A stretch of DNA of 39,842 bases from DASZMJ01 sp035551935 (GTDB lineage: Bacteria > Planctomycetota > Planctomycetia > Isosphaerales > Isosphaeraceae), in assembly GCA_035551935.1 (NCBI GenBank), contig DASZMJ010000246.1, forward strand, positions 1-39,842, written 5' to 3'. Positions within the stretch are counted from its first letter, which is position 1; every line of letters begins with the position of its first letter. Positions 17,309 through 26,382 of this stretch are shown here, piece after piece. The notes beneath the pieces were generated by a model. It was given only the letters and a program-made list of their open reading frames with translations, was not told the origin of the DNA and ran no database searches. The translations under genes and the position numbers were made by a program.

Positions 17309-18798
17309 TGGCCTGGATTGGCGAGAGTCGTGACCTTTCGGAGACCGGACCCTCACCCCGGCCCTCTCCCAGGGAGGGAGGGAGGCATTTTCCCCCTCTC
17401 CCCCTGGGAGAGGGCCGGGGTGAGGGCCTCCCTCGATCCCGATTCCTGCCCCCGCGCCGCCTCCGCCTCGCGCTCCTTCTCGCTTCGCTCGCGATCGCCG
17501 GCCTCATCTCTCACTGGCGGACCGTCGAGCCCCCCGAGCCCGGCGCGCTGCCCGTGACGGAATCCGACCCGGTCCCCGCGAATGCCGCGGCCCGCCCGGT
17601 CACCTACACGAACGACGTGGCCCCGATCCTCTGGAATCGCTGCGCCGGCTGCCATCACCCCGGCGAGGTGGCGCCGTTCTCCTTGCTGTCGTACCGCGAC
17701 GCCGCCAAGCGGGCGGACTTCCTGCGCGACGTGACCGAATCGCGGCGGATGCCCCCATGGAAGCCGAAGGCCGGCTTCGGCGCCTTCCTCGACGAGGCCC
17801 GGCTCTCGCCGCGCGAGCTCGACGTGCTCGCCCGCTGGGCCGAGGCCGGCGCCCCCGAGGGGGACCCGGCCGACCTGCCCACGCCGCCCACGTTCCCCGA
17901 CGGCTGGCGGCTCGGCACGCCCGACCTCGTCCTGACCATGCCCGAGCCCTATGACGTCTCCCCCGGCGCCGACATCTATCGCGCGTTCGTCCTGCCGATC
18001 CCGCTCGACCGCGACCGCGACGTCGCCGCCGTCGAGTTCCGGCCCGACGACCGACGGGTCGTCCACCACGCGCGAATGTATGTCGATGCTTCGGCCGACT
18101 CCCGACGTCGCGACGCCGCCGACCCCGGCCCCGGCTTCGCGACCCTCGGCGGCAACGACATCCCCAGGCCCGGCCTCGGCGCCTGGATCCCCGGCGTCAC
18201 CCCGCGCATGCCCCCGCCCGGCGTCGGCCACGTCATCAAGGCCGGCTCGGATCTTATTTTATTGATGCACTACCACGGCACCGGCAAGCCCGAGGCCGAT
18301 CGCTCGCGCGTGGGCCTGTACTTCTCGAAGACGCCGATCGCCCGCGCGATGGCCAGCATCCCCCTGAGCACCGCCAGGATCGACATCCCCCCCGGCGAGG
18401 CCCGCCACCGCATCGCCCTCCGCGCCACGTTGCCGGCCGACGTCCACGCCTACAGCGTTCTGCCCCACGGCCACTTCCTGCTCCGCACGATCAAGCTCTG
18501 GGCCGTCCTCCCCGACGGCTCCGTCCTCCGCCTCCTCTGGATCGACGACTGGGACTTCAACTGGCAAGGCCAGTACCACTTCCGCGAGCCCGTCGCCTTG
18601 CCCAAGGGCACGACCCTCCACGTCGTCGCCTCCTACGACAACTCCTCCTCCAACCCCTCCAATCCCCACCATCCCCCCGTCCGCGTCCGCTTCGGCCCCG
18701 CCAGCACCGACGAGATGCTCGGCTGCCACCTCGAGATCCTGCCCGACACCCCGGAAGCCGGGCGGACTGTGCGCGCGAAATGGCCGGCGGGGCTATGA
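17308..18798 (+). CDS. Cytochrome c plus copper type II monooxygenase-like protein
   Basis: A 496-residue exported protein. Residues 11-45 are the translation of an inserted palindromic repeat (GPSPRPSPREGG and PLGEGRGEG). A hydrophobic anchor follows at 52-69. Cys112 and Cys115 with His116 form one heme-binding CAGCH, in a domain running to about 170 with RRMPPWKP as the likely Met ligand. The C-terminal part has VVHHARMYVD near 252, LMHYHGTGK near 314 and HAYSVLPHGHF near 385, a spacing like the copper-binding His of peptidylglycine/dopamine-type monooxygenases. DEMLGCHLEIL supplies a Met near the end. I infer a periplasmic redox enzyme; the substrate is unknown. The start overlaps the acyltransferase stop. 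Confidence 0.78.
   Translation: MAWIGESRDLSETGPSPRPSPREGGRHFPPLPLGEGRGEGLPRSRFLPPRRLRLALLLASLAIAGLISHWRTVEPPEPGALPVTESDPVPANAAARPVTYTNDVAPILWNRCAGCHHPGEVAPFSLLSYRDAAKRADFLRDVTESRRMPPWKPKAGFGAFLDEARLSPRELDVLARWAEAGAPEGDPADLPTPPTFPDGWRLGTPDLVLTMPEPYDVSPGADIYRAFVLPIPLDRDRDVAAVEFRPDDRRVVHHARMYVDASADSRRRDAADPGPGFATLGGNDIPRPGLGAWIPGVTPRMPPPGVGHVIKAGSDLILLMHYHGTGKPEADRSRVGLYFSKTPIARAMASIPLSTARIDIPPGEARHRIALRATLPADVHAYSVLPHGHFLLRTIKLWAVLPDGSVLRLLWIDDWDFNWQGQYHFREPVALPKGTTLHVVASYDNSSSNPSNPHHPPVRVRFGPASTDEMLGCHLEILPDTPEAGRTVRAKWPAGL
17350..17426. repeat. Dispersed palindromic repeat inside a coding region
   Basis: Two perfect 25-base arms (17350-17374 and 17402-17426) surround a 27-base purine/pyrimidine-biased centre. 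This CCCTCACCCCGGCCCTCTCC family is a widespread bacterial dispersed repeat. Here it is in frame near the start of the cytochrome/copper protein and adds about 26 residues before the membrane anchor. Confidence 0.85.
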
Positions 18799-18868
18799 AG
18801 CGTAGATCGACCAGGACGAGTCCGGACCGTGTGTTGCTTCCGACGAGCGGTGGTGCTACGCTGCGCCC

Positions 18869-19069
18869 ATGAGCACCATCCAGGAAATCGAGGACGCGAT
18901 CCGGAGGCTCCCCGACGCGGACCTCGCCGCGCTCCGCGCCTGGTTCGCCGAGTTTGACGCCGAGGCGTGGGATCGGCAATTCGAGGAGGACGTGGCCGCG
19001 GGCCGGCTGGATGCCCTCGCTGATGAGGCGCTGGCCGACCTGCGGGCCGGGCGCTGCGACGACCTGTGA
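18869..19069 (+). CDS. Small antitoxin-like protein
   Basis: A 66-residue acidic, all-helical protein beginning STIQEIEDAIRRLPDADLAA, with DAEAWDRQFEEDVAAGRLDA in the middle. This is typical of short antitoxins paired with RelE/ParE-like toxins in high-GC bacteria, where the C-terminal half wraps the toxin. It overlaps the next gene by four bases (GTGA). The family call is by pattern and context. Confidence 0.75.
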   Translation: MSTIQEIEDAIRRLPDADLAALRAWFAEFDAEAWDRQFEEDVAAGRLDALADEALADLRAGRCDDL

Positions 19070-19326
19070 ACCATCGCGCGACCCCCAGGTTCTGGGAGTG
19101 CTACCGGCGCCTGCCGGCCGAGGTCCGACGGCTGGCCGACGAATGCTACGAACGGCTCCGACGGGACCCGCGGCATCCGTCGCTGCACTTCAGGAAGGTC
19201 GGCCGGCTCCACTCCGTCCGGATCGGCTTGCATTATCGCGCCCTGGCCGTCGAGGACGGGGCCGATCTCGTCTGGTTCTGGATCGGGACGCACGCCGAGT
19301 ACGACCGGATCATCGGGCGCGCCTGA
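19066..19326 (+). CDS. RelE/ParE-like toxin
   Basis: 86 residues from a GTG at 19066 that overlaps the antitoxin stop. The order (basic helices with FWECYRRLPAEVRRLADECY, then DPRHPSLHFRKV, VRIGLHYRALAVEDG, and LVWFWIGTHAEYDRI) is the normal beta-sheet and C-terminal His-x(2)-Tyr layout of RelE/ParE/HigB-type toxins. It is probably an mRNA interferase or gyrase poison neutralised by the small acidic protein just upstream. The pair sits beside gene and phage remnants. Confidence 0.82.
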   Translation: MNHRATPRFWECYRRLPAEVRRLADECYERLRRDPRHPSLHFRKVGRLHSVRIGLHYRALAVEDGADLVWFWIGTHAEYDRIIGRA

Positions 19327-19574
19327 TCCTCGCCGCGCTGTACTACAAGCCCTCGCCCGACGACCGCACGACCTACGAGGGCCTGACGTCGCAGTCCGTC
19401 GACCTCGTCGCCACCAACGGCACCCACACGATCACGCTCAACTTCAACGGCCAGAACGTCCCCGACTCGCTCGACGACGACCTGCCGATCGACAAGGTGT
19501 ACATGCAGAACTATAAGCTCAAGAGCCAGTGGGACCCATCGGCCGGTACAGATATCACGTTCACCTTCGCGTGA
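19327..19574 (+). pseudogene. Orphan C-terminal gene fragment
   Basis: Directly after the toxin stop, a frame encodes about 82 residues (ALYYKPSPDDRTTYEGLTSQ, then a Thr/Asn/Asp-rich part ending DITFTFA) before a stop. No start codon or ribosome site precedes it, and the residues look like a folded beta-rich protein end, not noise. I infer the 3' remnant of a gene cut by the toxin-antitoxin insertion or by deletion. Its family was not recognised. Confidence 0.5.
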
Positions 19575-19577
19575 TCG

Positions 19578-19847
19578 TCAGGCGCCCTTGTGCTTGCGGA
19601 CCTCGCCGAAGAGGGCCGCGACGTTCACGTCGTCGGCCGCGTCGGGGCGGTGGACCCTCGGCCGTTCGTCCCGCGCCGGCGGCGGGTCGCCGCCCGGTAG
19701 GAGGGCCTCGACGATGACGCCGATCGGCCCGAAGACAAAGCCGAGCAGGGCGCCCTCCCAGAACGATCGCCCGCGCTGATCGGCGATCCACGCGCCGAAC
19801 GTGCCGAACGCCAACCCCAACGCAAGGCAAATCAGGGCCAACCCCAT
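19578..19847 (-). CDS. Small membrane protein
   Basis: 89 residues from the ATG at 19847. Two hydrophobic stretches (ALICLALGLAFGTFGAWIA and EGALLGFVFGPIGVIVEALL) are joined by DQRGRSFW. This K/R-G-R-S-x-W plus L-G-x(3)-GPIG pattern is common in small two-helix membrane proteins of unknown role. The C-terminal half is hydrophilic (Pro/Asp/Arg-rich). It is convergent with the fragment at 19327-19574, with only three bases between the stops. A small inner-membrane protein is likely; the function is unknown. Confidence 0.6.
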   Translation of the reverse strand: MGLALICLALGLAFGTFGAWIADQRGRSFWEGALLGFVFGPIGVIVEALLPGGDPPPARDERPRVHRPDAADDVNVAALFGEVRKHKGA

Positions 19848-19935
19848 CGCCGTCGTCTCCGTTCGCGATCCGGGGCCGCAGGGTCGGCCCGTCGTCCGCT
19901 CGCATGAATGATAGGGCACGCCCCGGGACAACTCA

Positions 19936-20304
19936 ATGGCGACGCAGACCGACGTCCTCAAGCTGCTGATGTAGATCGAGGGCCAAGAGGAGCTGAAGCG
20001 ACTCACCGGCGAGTTCGAGAGGAACCGCGACGAGGTCAAGAGGTTGCAGGCGCAGGTCGCCGCCGGGGCGATCTCGCCGCACGCCTCCGAGATCGATCGG
20101 GCGACCGCCGCGCTCCACGCCTCGACGGCCGCGATGCTCGACCAGCAGAAGGTGTCGACGTCGCCAGCCGCGGCATGCGCAACATGGGCGTGGCGGCCCT
20201 GGAAGGCTCGCGCGCGCTCGAAAGACCTGCAATACGGCCTGGCCGGCGTCGTCAACAACGTGCCCGGCAGCGCCCGATTCTGTCGAGAGTCGACACAACC
20301 GTAA
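19936..20304 (+). pseudogene. Decayed start of a phage-type tail tape-measure gene
   Basis: An ATG at 19936 opens MATQTDVLKLLM, then a TAG stops it at 19972. Reading on in the same frame gives IEGQEELKRLTGEFERNRDE and a coiled coil. The match moves by one frame near 20155 (GMRNMGVAALEGSRALE) and returns near 20222 to KDLQYGLAGVVNNVPG. Corrected for one nonsense change, one deletion and one inserted A, this is the usual N-terminus of a tail tape-measure protein (…ALEDLQYGLAGVVNNVPG…). The hydrophobic remainder that should follow is missing. It is evidence of an old prophage or phage-derived particle locus. Confidence 0.7.
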
Positions 20305-20609
20305 GCTCCGGAAAGACCTACAAGCATAATCGGGAATCAATTCGATTTCCGTTTATATCGTCGCAATTCCTCTTCCATCAAGGAGTTGCGGAAACGTATT
20401 TCTTGGGACTAGGCGCTGTAGAACTGAGCCCTTTCCGGGTGGGAACGCGAGAAAGCGCCGACGCCCCGCAAGGGTCCTTGCGGGGCGTCGGCGATAACGT
20501 CGCGGTGTCCGGCCTCGATCGGTCCCGATGGCGGTCTGGAGGAAGGGAAGGCCGGTAGGGCGGTGCGGTGGGGCCTGCGGCGAAGTGAAGGAGTGCCTGG
20601 CCCGACCGC
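20305..20609. other. Intergenic stretch with lower-GC segment
   Basis: No gene seen. Bases 20320-20410 are notably AT-rich for this genome (runs such as TTTCCGTTTATATCG) and follow directly on the tape-measure remnant, so they may be leftover foreign DNA. A strong hairpin follows at 20456-20493. Confidence 0.45.
20456..20493. terminator. Strong 18-bp stem hairpin
   Basis: Perfect 18-base arms (20456-20473 and 20476-20493) leave a 2-base gap; in RNA the loop would be slightly larger. There is no T-run. It lies downstream of the minus-strand 61-residue gene, so it may protect or end that transcript, or be a lone repeat. Confidence 0.55.
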
Positions 20610-20795
20610 TCAGCTCTGGCTGCGGCCGTGGGTGAATTCATGCTCGACATGGCCGACGCGGCCCTCCTCCGTGGCGCTGACGCGGGCCTCGGGGGCCTCG
20701 GGCTCGGGGCGGCCCTGATCGGGGGCCTCGGGCTCGCGACGGGTCGAGGGACGATCGGCGGCCTTGGGACGGCTCGGACGGGTCATCACGTTCAT
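20610..20795 (-). CDS. Small hydrophilic protein, unknown
   Basis: 61 residues from an ATG at 20795 with a strong GGGGAGG 7 bases upstream. The sequence is charged and Pro/Glu/Arg-rich (EPEAPDQGRPEPEAPEARVS), probably disordered, and ends VEHEFTHGRSQS. A stem (CCCGCG/CGCGGG) sits directly at the ribosome site. The strong ribosome site is the main support for it being a gene. No family was recognised. Confidence 0.55.
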   Translation of the reverse strand: MNVMTRPSRPKAADRPSTRREPEAPDQGRPEPEAPEARVSATEEGRVGHVEHEFTHGRSQS

Positions 20796-21106
20796 GACAC
20801 AACCTCCCCGCGCAACGCGGGTTGAGACCGGGGAGGGTTGACAGCCCGCCTTCGCGGACTGAGGGGGGCCCTCCCCGCGACCGGCCGACTCGCCGCGGCC
20901 GATCGCCCGCCTGCCTCGACAGGAAGCAGGCGTCGTGCCGCCCACGACGCTCAGATCCTCCCGACCGGGACGACCCGACGCGCGGACGCACTCTCTCTTC
21001 ACAGTCTACCAGCCCGACGCCCCGCAGGCCAGCGCCGATACGCGACGTGGTGGGGTTTCGAGGGATTCCATGTTGATGGGAATCGACCCGAACCCGCACC
21101 GCTTCC
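20796..21106. other. Gap holding the leader of the small gene
   Basis: No further gene seen. On the minus strand, GC-rich hairpins (GGGGAGGG...CCCTCCCC at about 20835-20877, and CCCGCG-TTG-CGCGGG at about 20809-20823) precede the 61-residue gene. The rest follows the L-lactate permease stop codon. Confidence 0.35.
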
Positions 21107-22804
<1,698 letters not shown>

Positions 22805-22930
22805 GTCCGGGGTCGCTCCCTGGCCGCCAGGCGCGGCCGATGCCGCGACGACCGCGGCGTCCCGGCAGGATACGGCAACCGCGCGGCCGACGGAAGCCCC
22901 GCGCGGGACGGCACAAAGTGTGCTGGACCC

Positions 22931-22959
22931 TTGACCGACCGGGCCGGTGCGGGTTAGTC
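22931..22959 (+). promoter_or_regulatory. Candidate sigma-70-type promoter for the hpf cluster
   Basis: TTGACC (22931-22936) and TTAGTC (22954-22959) are 17 bases apart, about 70 bases before the hpf start codon. The -35 is good and the -10 is poor. Confidence 0.35.
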
Positions 22960-23029
22960 TTTTGGGACGTTCGGTCGGTCGCCTCTTTGACAACACGGCG
23001 ACCGCGGGCGACAGCGGAGGAGCGGACGG

Positions 23030-23398
23030 GTGCAAATCGAGATCTCGACCCGCCACGGCAGCCTGGGGCCGAAGCAGCAGCAGTACTTGCACGAGAAGGC
23101 CGAGAAGCTGACCAAGTACTTCGGCCGGCTGATGGCGATCGAGGTCGAGGTGGAGCATCGCAAGAACGACTGCATGGTCGAGATCGCGGTATCCGCCGAG
23201 CACAAGCACGATTTCGTCGCGCGGGAGGAGGCCGCGACCCCCGAGGCGGCGATGGACCAGTGCGTCCACAAGATCGAGCACCAGCTCCGGCGGTACAAGG
23301 AGCGGATCCAGCACCACAAGGGCGACGTCCCCCAGGGGGGGACCTCGCCGACGTCGGCGACGCTCCCGAGCCCGCCCGAGGGGACCGAGGGGGCGTGA
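23030..23398 (+). CDS. hpf: Ribosome hibernation promoting factor, short HPF/RaiA type
   Basis: 122 residues from a GTG at 23030 with GGAGGAG 7-8 bases upstream. QIEISTRHGSLGPKQQQYLH and KAEKLTKYFGRL are the usual first strand and helix; IEVEVEHRKNDCMVEIAV, then FVAREEAATPEAAMDQCVHK and LRRYKERI complete the beta-alpha-beta-beta-beta-alpha fold. It binds the 30S decoding centre and silences ribosomes during slow growth. The long-form dimerisation domain is absent, so this is a short HPF. The tail is Pro/Ser/Thr-rich. Placement directly before ptsN matches a common bacterial order. Confidence 0.9.
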   Translation: MQIEISTRHGSLGPKQQQYLHEKAEKLTKYFGRLMAIEVEVEHRKNDCMVEIAVSAEHKHDFVAREEAATPEAAMDQCVHKIEHQLRRYKERIQHHKGDVPQGGTSPTSATLPSPPEGTEGA

Positions 23399-23504
23399 GC
23401 GACAGGGGCCGTCGGCCGAGGTGCCGGCGGCGGCCGTCGACCCGGGGCGAAGGCCCCGGCCCGCGCGGCGGGGGCGGGCGCGGCGGCATCAGATGGAGGG
23501 CCGG

Positions 23505-23975
23505 ATGAAGCTTTCGGATTTCGTGGTGCGCGAGGCGATCCTCGTCGACTTGCAGGCGACGAGCAAAGAGGACGTCATCCGCGAGATCGTCGGCAGCTTG
23601 GCCGTCGCCGGCAAGCTGGCCGAGGCCGACCGCGAGGGGGTCACGCGCGCCATCCTGAGCCGTGAGGAGCTCGGCTCGACCGGCATCGGCCAGGGGGTCG
23701 CGGTCCCGCACACGCGGCACCCGACCGTCGACCGCCTGATCGGCACCGTGGCGCTGTCGCGCCGCGGGGTCGACTTCGCGGCGCTGGACGGCGAGCCGGT
23801 CGACATCCTCTTCCTGCTGATCTCGCCGCCGAACCAGCCCGGCGACCACCTGCGGGCCCTGGAGAACATCTCGCGGCACCTGAAGGACGAGCGGTTCGTC
23901 AGCTTCCTGCGGCAGGCCAAGACGCGGGATCACGTCGTCGAGCTGCTCGACGAGGCCGACCAGGGGACGACCTGA
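23505..23975 (+). CDS. ptsN: PTS EIIA-type protein, PtsN-like
   Basis: 156 residues from an ATG at 23505 with GGAGGG just upstream. The fold is the fructose/mannitol EIIA type: MKLSDFVVREAILVDLQATS at the start, and STGIGQGVAVPHTRHP with the phosphorylated His69. FAALDGEPVDILFLLISPP and HLRALENISRHLKDERFV match the usual end. No EIIB or EIIC is fused or nearby, so a regulatory (nitrogen-PTS-like) role is likely, receiving phosphate from the HPr protein encoded next. It lies between hpf and the HPr gene with about a 100-base gap on each side. Confidence 0.9.
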   Translation: MKLSDFVVREAILVDLQATSKEDVIREIVGSLAVAGKLAEADREGVTRAILSREELGSTGIGQGVAVPHTRHPTVDRLIGTVALSRRGVDFAALDGEPVDILFLLISPPNQPGDHLRALENISRHLKDERFVSFLRQAKTRDHVVELLDEADQGTT

Positions 23976-24071
23976 CCGGCCCCGGAGCCGGCCCCGCGCC
24001 ACCGCCTTGACCGAGGCCGCCGGCCCCGTCGCGGGGCGCGGCCCAGTGCCCCCAGGCCGACCGAGCCGACG

Positions 24072-24392
24072 ATGACCCCCAACGCCCACGCACCCGTCGC
24101 CCGCCGCTCCGTCGAGGTCACCAATGCGCTGGGGTTCCACCTGAGGCCGGCCAAGAAGTTCCTCGACCTGGCGCACCGCTTCGAGTCGGAGATCCGCGTC
24201 TACCACGAGGGCAAGGAATCCAACGGCAAGAGCATCCTGGAGCTGATGACCCTGGCGGCCGACCGCGGCAGCCGGCTGGAGCTCGAGGCCCGCGGCATCG
24301 ACGCCGAGGCGGCCGTCGCGGCCCTGGCCGAGCTGGTGCAGGCCCGCTTCCACGAGGACGACGAGGGCCAACCCGAGGACCCCGCCCCATGA
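24072..24392 (+). CDS. HPr-family phosphocarrier protein
   Basis: 106 residues. NALGFHLRPAKKF contains the phosphorylated His23 and the conserved Arg-Pro. The usual GLHARPA is changed to GFHLRPA. Ser54 in NGKSILELMTLAA is in the place of the regulatory Ser of HPr, although no HPr kinase gene is in the window. N- and C-terminal extensions (the latter EDDEGQPEDPAP) lengthen it beyond the usual 85-90 residues. It carries phosphate from enzyme I to the PtsN-like EIIA. Its stop overlaps an ATG (24389) that is in frame with enzyme I. Confidence 0.92.
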   Translation: MTPNAHAPVARRSVEVTNALGFHLRPAKKFLDLAHRFESEIRVYHEGKESNGKSILELMTLAADRGSRLELEARGIDAEAAVAALAELVQARFHEDDEGQPEDPAP

Positions 24393-24538
24393 GGCGACGG
24401 GTCGCCCCGGCCCCCGGCCCCTCGACCGCCCGGCCGCCCGCCGGCGCCGGCGCCGGCCCGTCGCGGGGCCGGCCGAGATCCGTACCCGTCCAAGTCCCCT
24501 GGGCCCGAACCGTGCGGCGCACCGCCAAATCCCGGTCG

Positions 24539-26332
24539 ATGCAGACGCTGCGCGGCATCGCCGTCAGCCCCGGCGTGGCCATCGGCCCGGCGTTGGTGCT
24601 CGACGCGCGCGGCCGCGCGCTGCCGCCGCGCAACCTGGCCGCCGCCGCCGTCCCCGCCGAGCTCGAGCGGCTCGACGCGGCGCTGGGGGCCGCGTGCCGC
24701 GACGCCGAGGCCGCCGAGGTCGACGCCCGCGGCCGGCTCGGCCCGCAGTACGCCGACATCTTCGCCGCCCACGCCCGGATGATCGCCGACGTGGCCCTCC
24801 GCGACGAGGCCCGCGCGCGGATCGGCCGCGACGCGATCGCCGCCGAGCACGCCGTGGCCGAGGTCCTCGGGGGCTACGCCGCCCGGCTCGAGGGGCTGGC
24901 CGACAGCCACCTGGCCGCCCGCGCCGCCGACGTCCGCGACATCGAGCGCCGCATCCTCGAGCGGCTCGGCGGCGGGCCCGACGCGGCCGCGGCCGCCGCG
25001 GTCGCCCCGGCGGTGCCGAGCGTGGCGCTGGCGCACGACCTCTCGCCGAGCCAGGCCGCGGGCCTGGACCCGTCGCGGGTGCTCGGCTTCGCCACCGAGG
25101 CCGGCGGCCGCGCCAGCCACACGGCCATCGTCGCCGCGGCCCTGGAGATCCCGGCCGTCGTCGGCATCGGCCCCTTCCCCGAGTCCGCGCGGCGGTGCCG
25201 GACGGTGATCGTCGACGGCGACGAGGGCCTGGTCGTCCTCGACCCCGACGCCGCCACCCGCGCCCGCTACCGCCGCGCCGCCGCGGAGCGCGCCGCCCGC
25301 TTCGCCGGGCTGGCGCGGCTGGACCGCCTGCCGGCCGAGACCCGCGACGGCGCCCGCGTCGGCCTCTGGGGCAACATCGAGTTCCCCGCCGAGGTCGCCG
25401 GCTGCCGCGACCGCGGCGCCGAGGGCGTCGGCCTCTATCGCACCGAGTTCCTCTACCTCAACGCCGACCGGCCGCCGACCGAGGACGAGCAGGTCGCGGC
25501 GTATGCCGCCGTCGTCCGCTCGATGGCCGGCCGCCCCGTCGTCATCCGCACCCTGGACCTCGGCGCCGACAAGCTGACGGCCTACCCGCAAGGCGCCGTC
25601 GAGGTCGAGCGCAACCCGTTCCTCGGCCTGCGCAGCCTCCGGCTCTCGCTCCGCGAGCCGGCGGTCTTCCGGACCCAGCTCCGGGCGATCCTCCGCGTCA
25701 GCGCCCTGGGGGACGTGCGGGTCATGTTCCCGCTGGTCTCGACGCTCGGCGAGCTGCGCCGGGCCCGCGCCATCCTCGACGAGGTCGCCGCCGGGCTCGA
25801 CGCCGAGGGCATCCCCCGCCGCGCCGACCTGCCCGTCGGCGTGATGGTCGAAGTGCCCGCCGCCGCGATCATGGCCGACGAGCTGTCCAAGGAGGTCGAC
25901 TTCTTCTCGATCGGCACCAACGACCTGATCCAGTACACCCTGGCCGTCGACCGGACCAACGAGACGGTGGCCGACCTCTACAGCGCCGCCGACCCGGCGG
26001 TCCTGCGGCTGATCGCGATGGTCGTCGCCGCGGCCGGCCGGCGGCCGATCGGGGTCAACGTCTGCGGGTCGATGGGGGGCGAGCCGTTGTACACGATGCT
26101 GCTGCTGGGCCTGGGCCTCCGCCAGCTCAGCATGCCGCCGCACCAGTTGCCGGAGGTCAAGCGGGTCATCCGCGTCATCGACCTGGAGCAGGCCCGCGCC
26201 GTCGCGGCCGAGGCCCTCCGCCAAGACACCGCCGAGGGGGTCGTCCGCGTGCTGAGGGGGGCCCTGGATCGTGCCCTCGCCCCCGCCGCGACCGCGACCC
26301 CCGCCGCCGAGGGCCGCGGCGCCTCGGCCTGA
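24539..26332 (+). CDS. ptsI: PTS enzyme I, phosphoenolpyruvate-protein phosphotransferase
   Basis: 597 residues from an ATG at 24539. An in-frame ATG at 24389, overlapping the HPr stop, would add 50 Pro/Arg-rich residues and gives coupled translation; neither start has a strong ribosome site. It starts LRGIAVSPGVAIGPALVL. The phosphorylated His194 sits in GGRASHTAIVA. EGVGLYRTEFLYL, GVMVEVPAAAIMADEL and FFSIGTNDLIQYTLAVDRTN form the PEP-binding barrel. Near the end GVNVCGSMGGEP keeps the catalytic Cys but has Ser where Glu is usual (CGE). No GAF domain is present, so it is not the PtsP form. It moves phosphate from PEP to HPr. Confidence 0.92.
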   Translation: MQTLRGIAVSPGVAIGPALVLDARGRALPPRNLAAAAVPAELERLDAALGAACRDAEAAEVDARGRLGPQYADIFAAHARMIADVALRDEARARIGRDAIAAEHAVAEVLGGYAARLEGLADSHLAARAADVRDIERRILERLGGGPDAAAAAAVAPAVPSVALAHDLSPSQAAGLDPSRVLGFATEAGGRASHTAIVAAALEIPAVVGIGPFPESARRCRTVIVDGDEGLVVLDPDAATRARYRRAAAERAARFAGLARLDRLPAETRDGARVGLWGNIEFPAEVAGCRDRGAEGVGLYRTEFLYLNADRPPTEDEQVAAYAAVVRSMAGRPVVIRTLDLGADKLTAYPQGAVEVERNPFLGLRSLRLSLREPAVFRTQLRAILRVSALGDVRVMFPLVSTLGELRRARAILDEVAAGLDAEGIPRRADLPVGVMVEVPAAAIMADELSKEVDFFSIGTNDLIQYTLAVDRTNETVADLYSAADPAVLRLIAMVVAAAGRRPIGVNVCGSMGGEPLYTMLLLGLGLRQLSMPPHQLPEVKRVIRVIDLEQARAVAAEALRQDTAEGVVRVLRGALDRALAPAATATPAAEGRGASA

Positions 26333-26382
26333 GCCGGGCGCCCGCGCGACCCTCCGCGGGTGAACGATTGAAGAGAATTGCC

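Noticed and set aside
15878..17356. 492-codon minus-strand frame opposite the acyltransferase gene
   Set aside because: Gln/Arg/Asp-rich shadow; the plus strand has clear acyltransferase motifs.
24389..24538. N-terminal extension of enzyme I from the ATG overlapping the HPr stop
   Set aside because: The 50 added residues are Pro/Arg/Gly-rich and unlike enzyme I; kept as an alternative start only.
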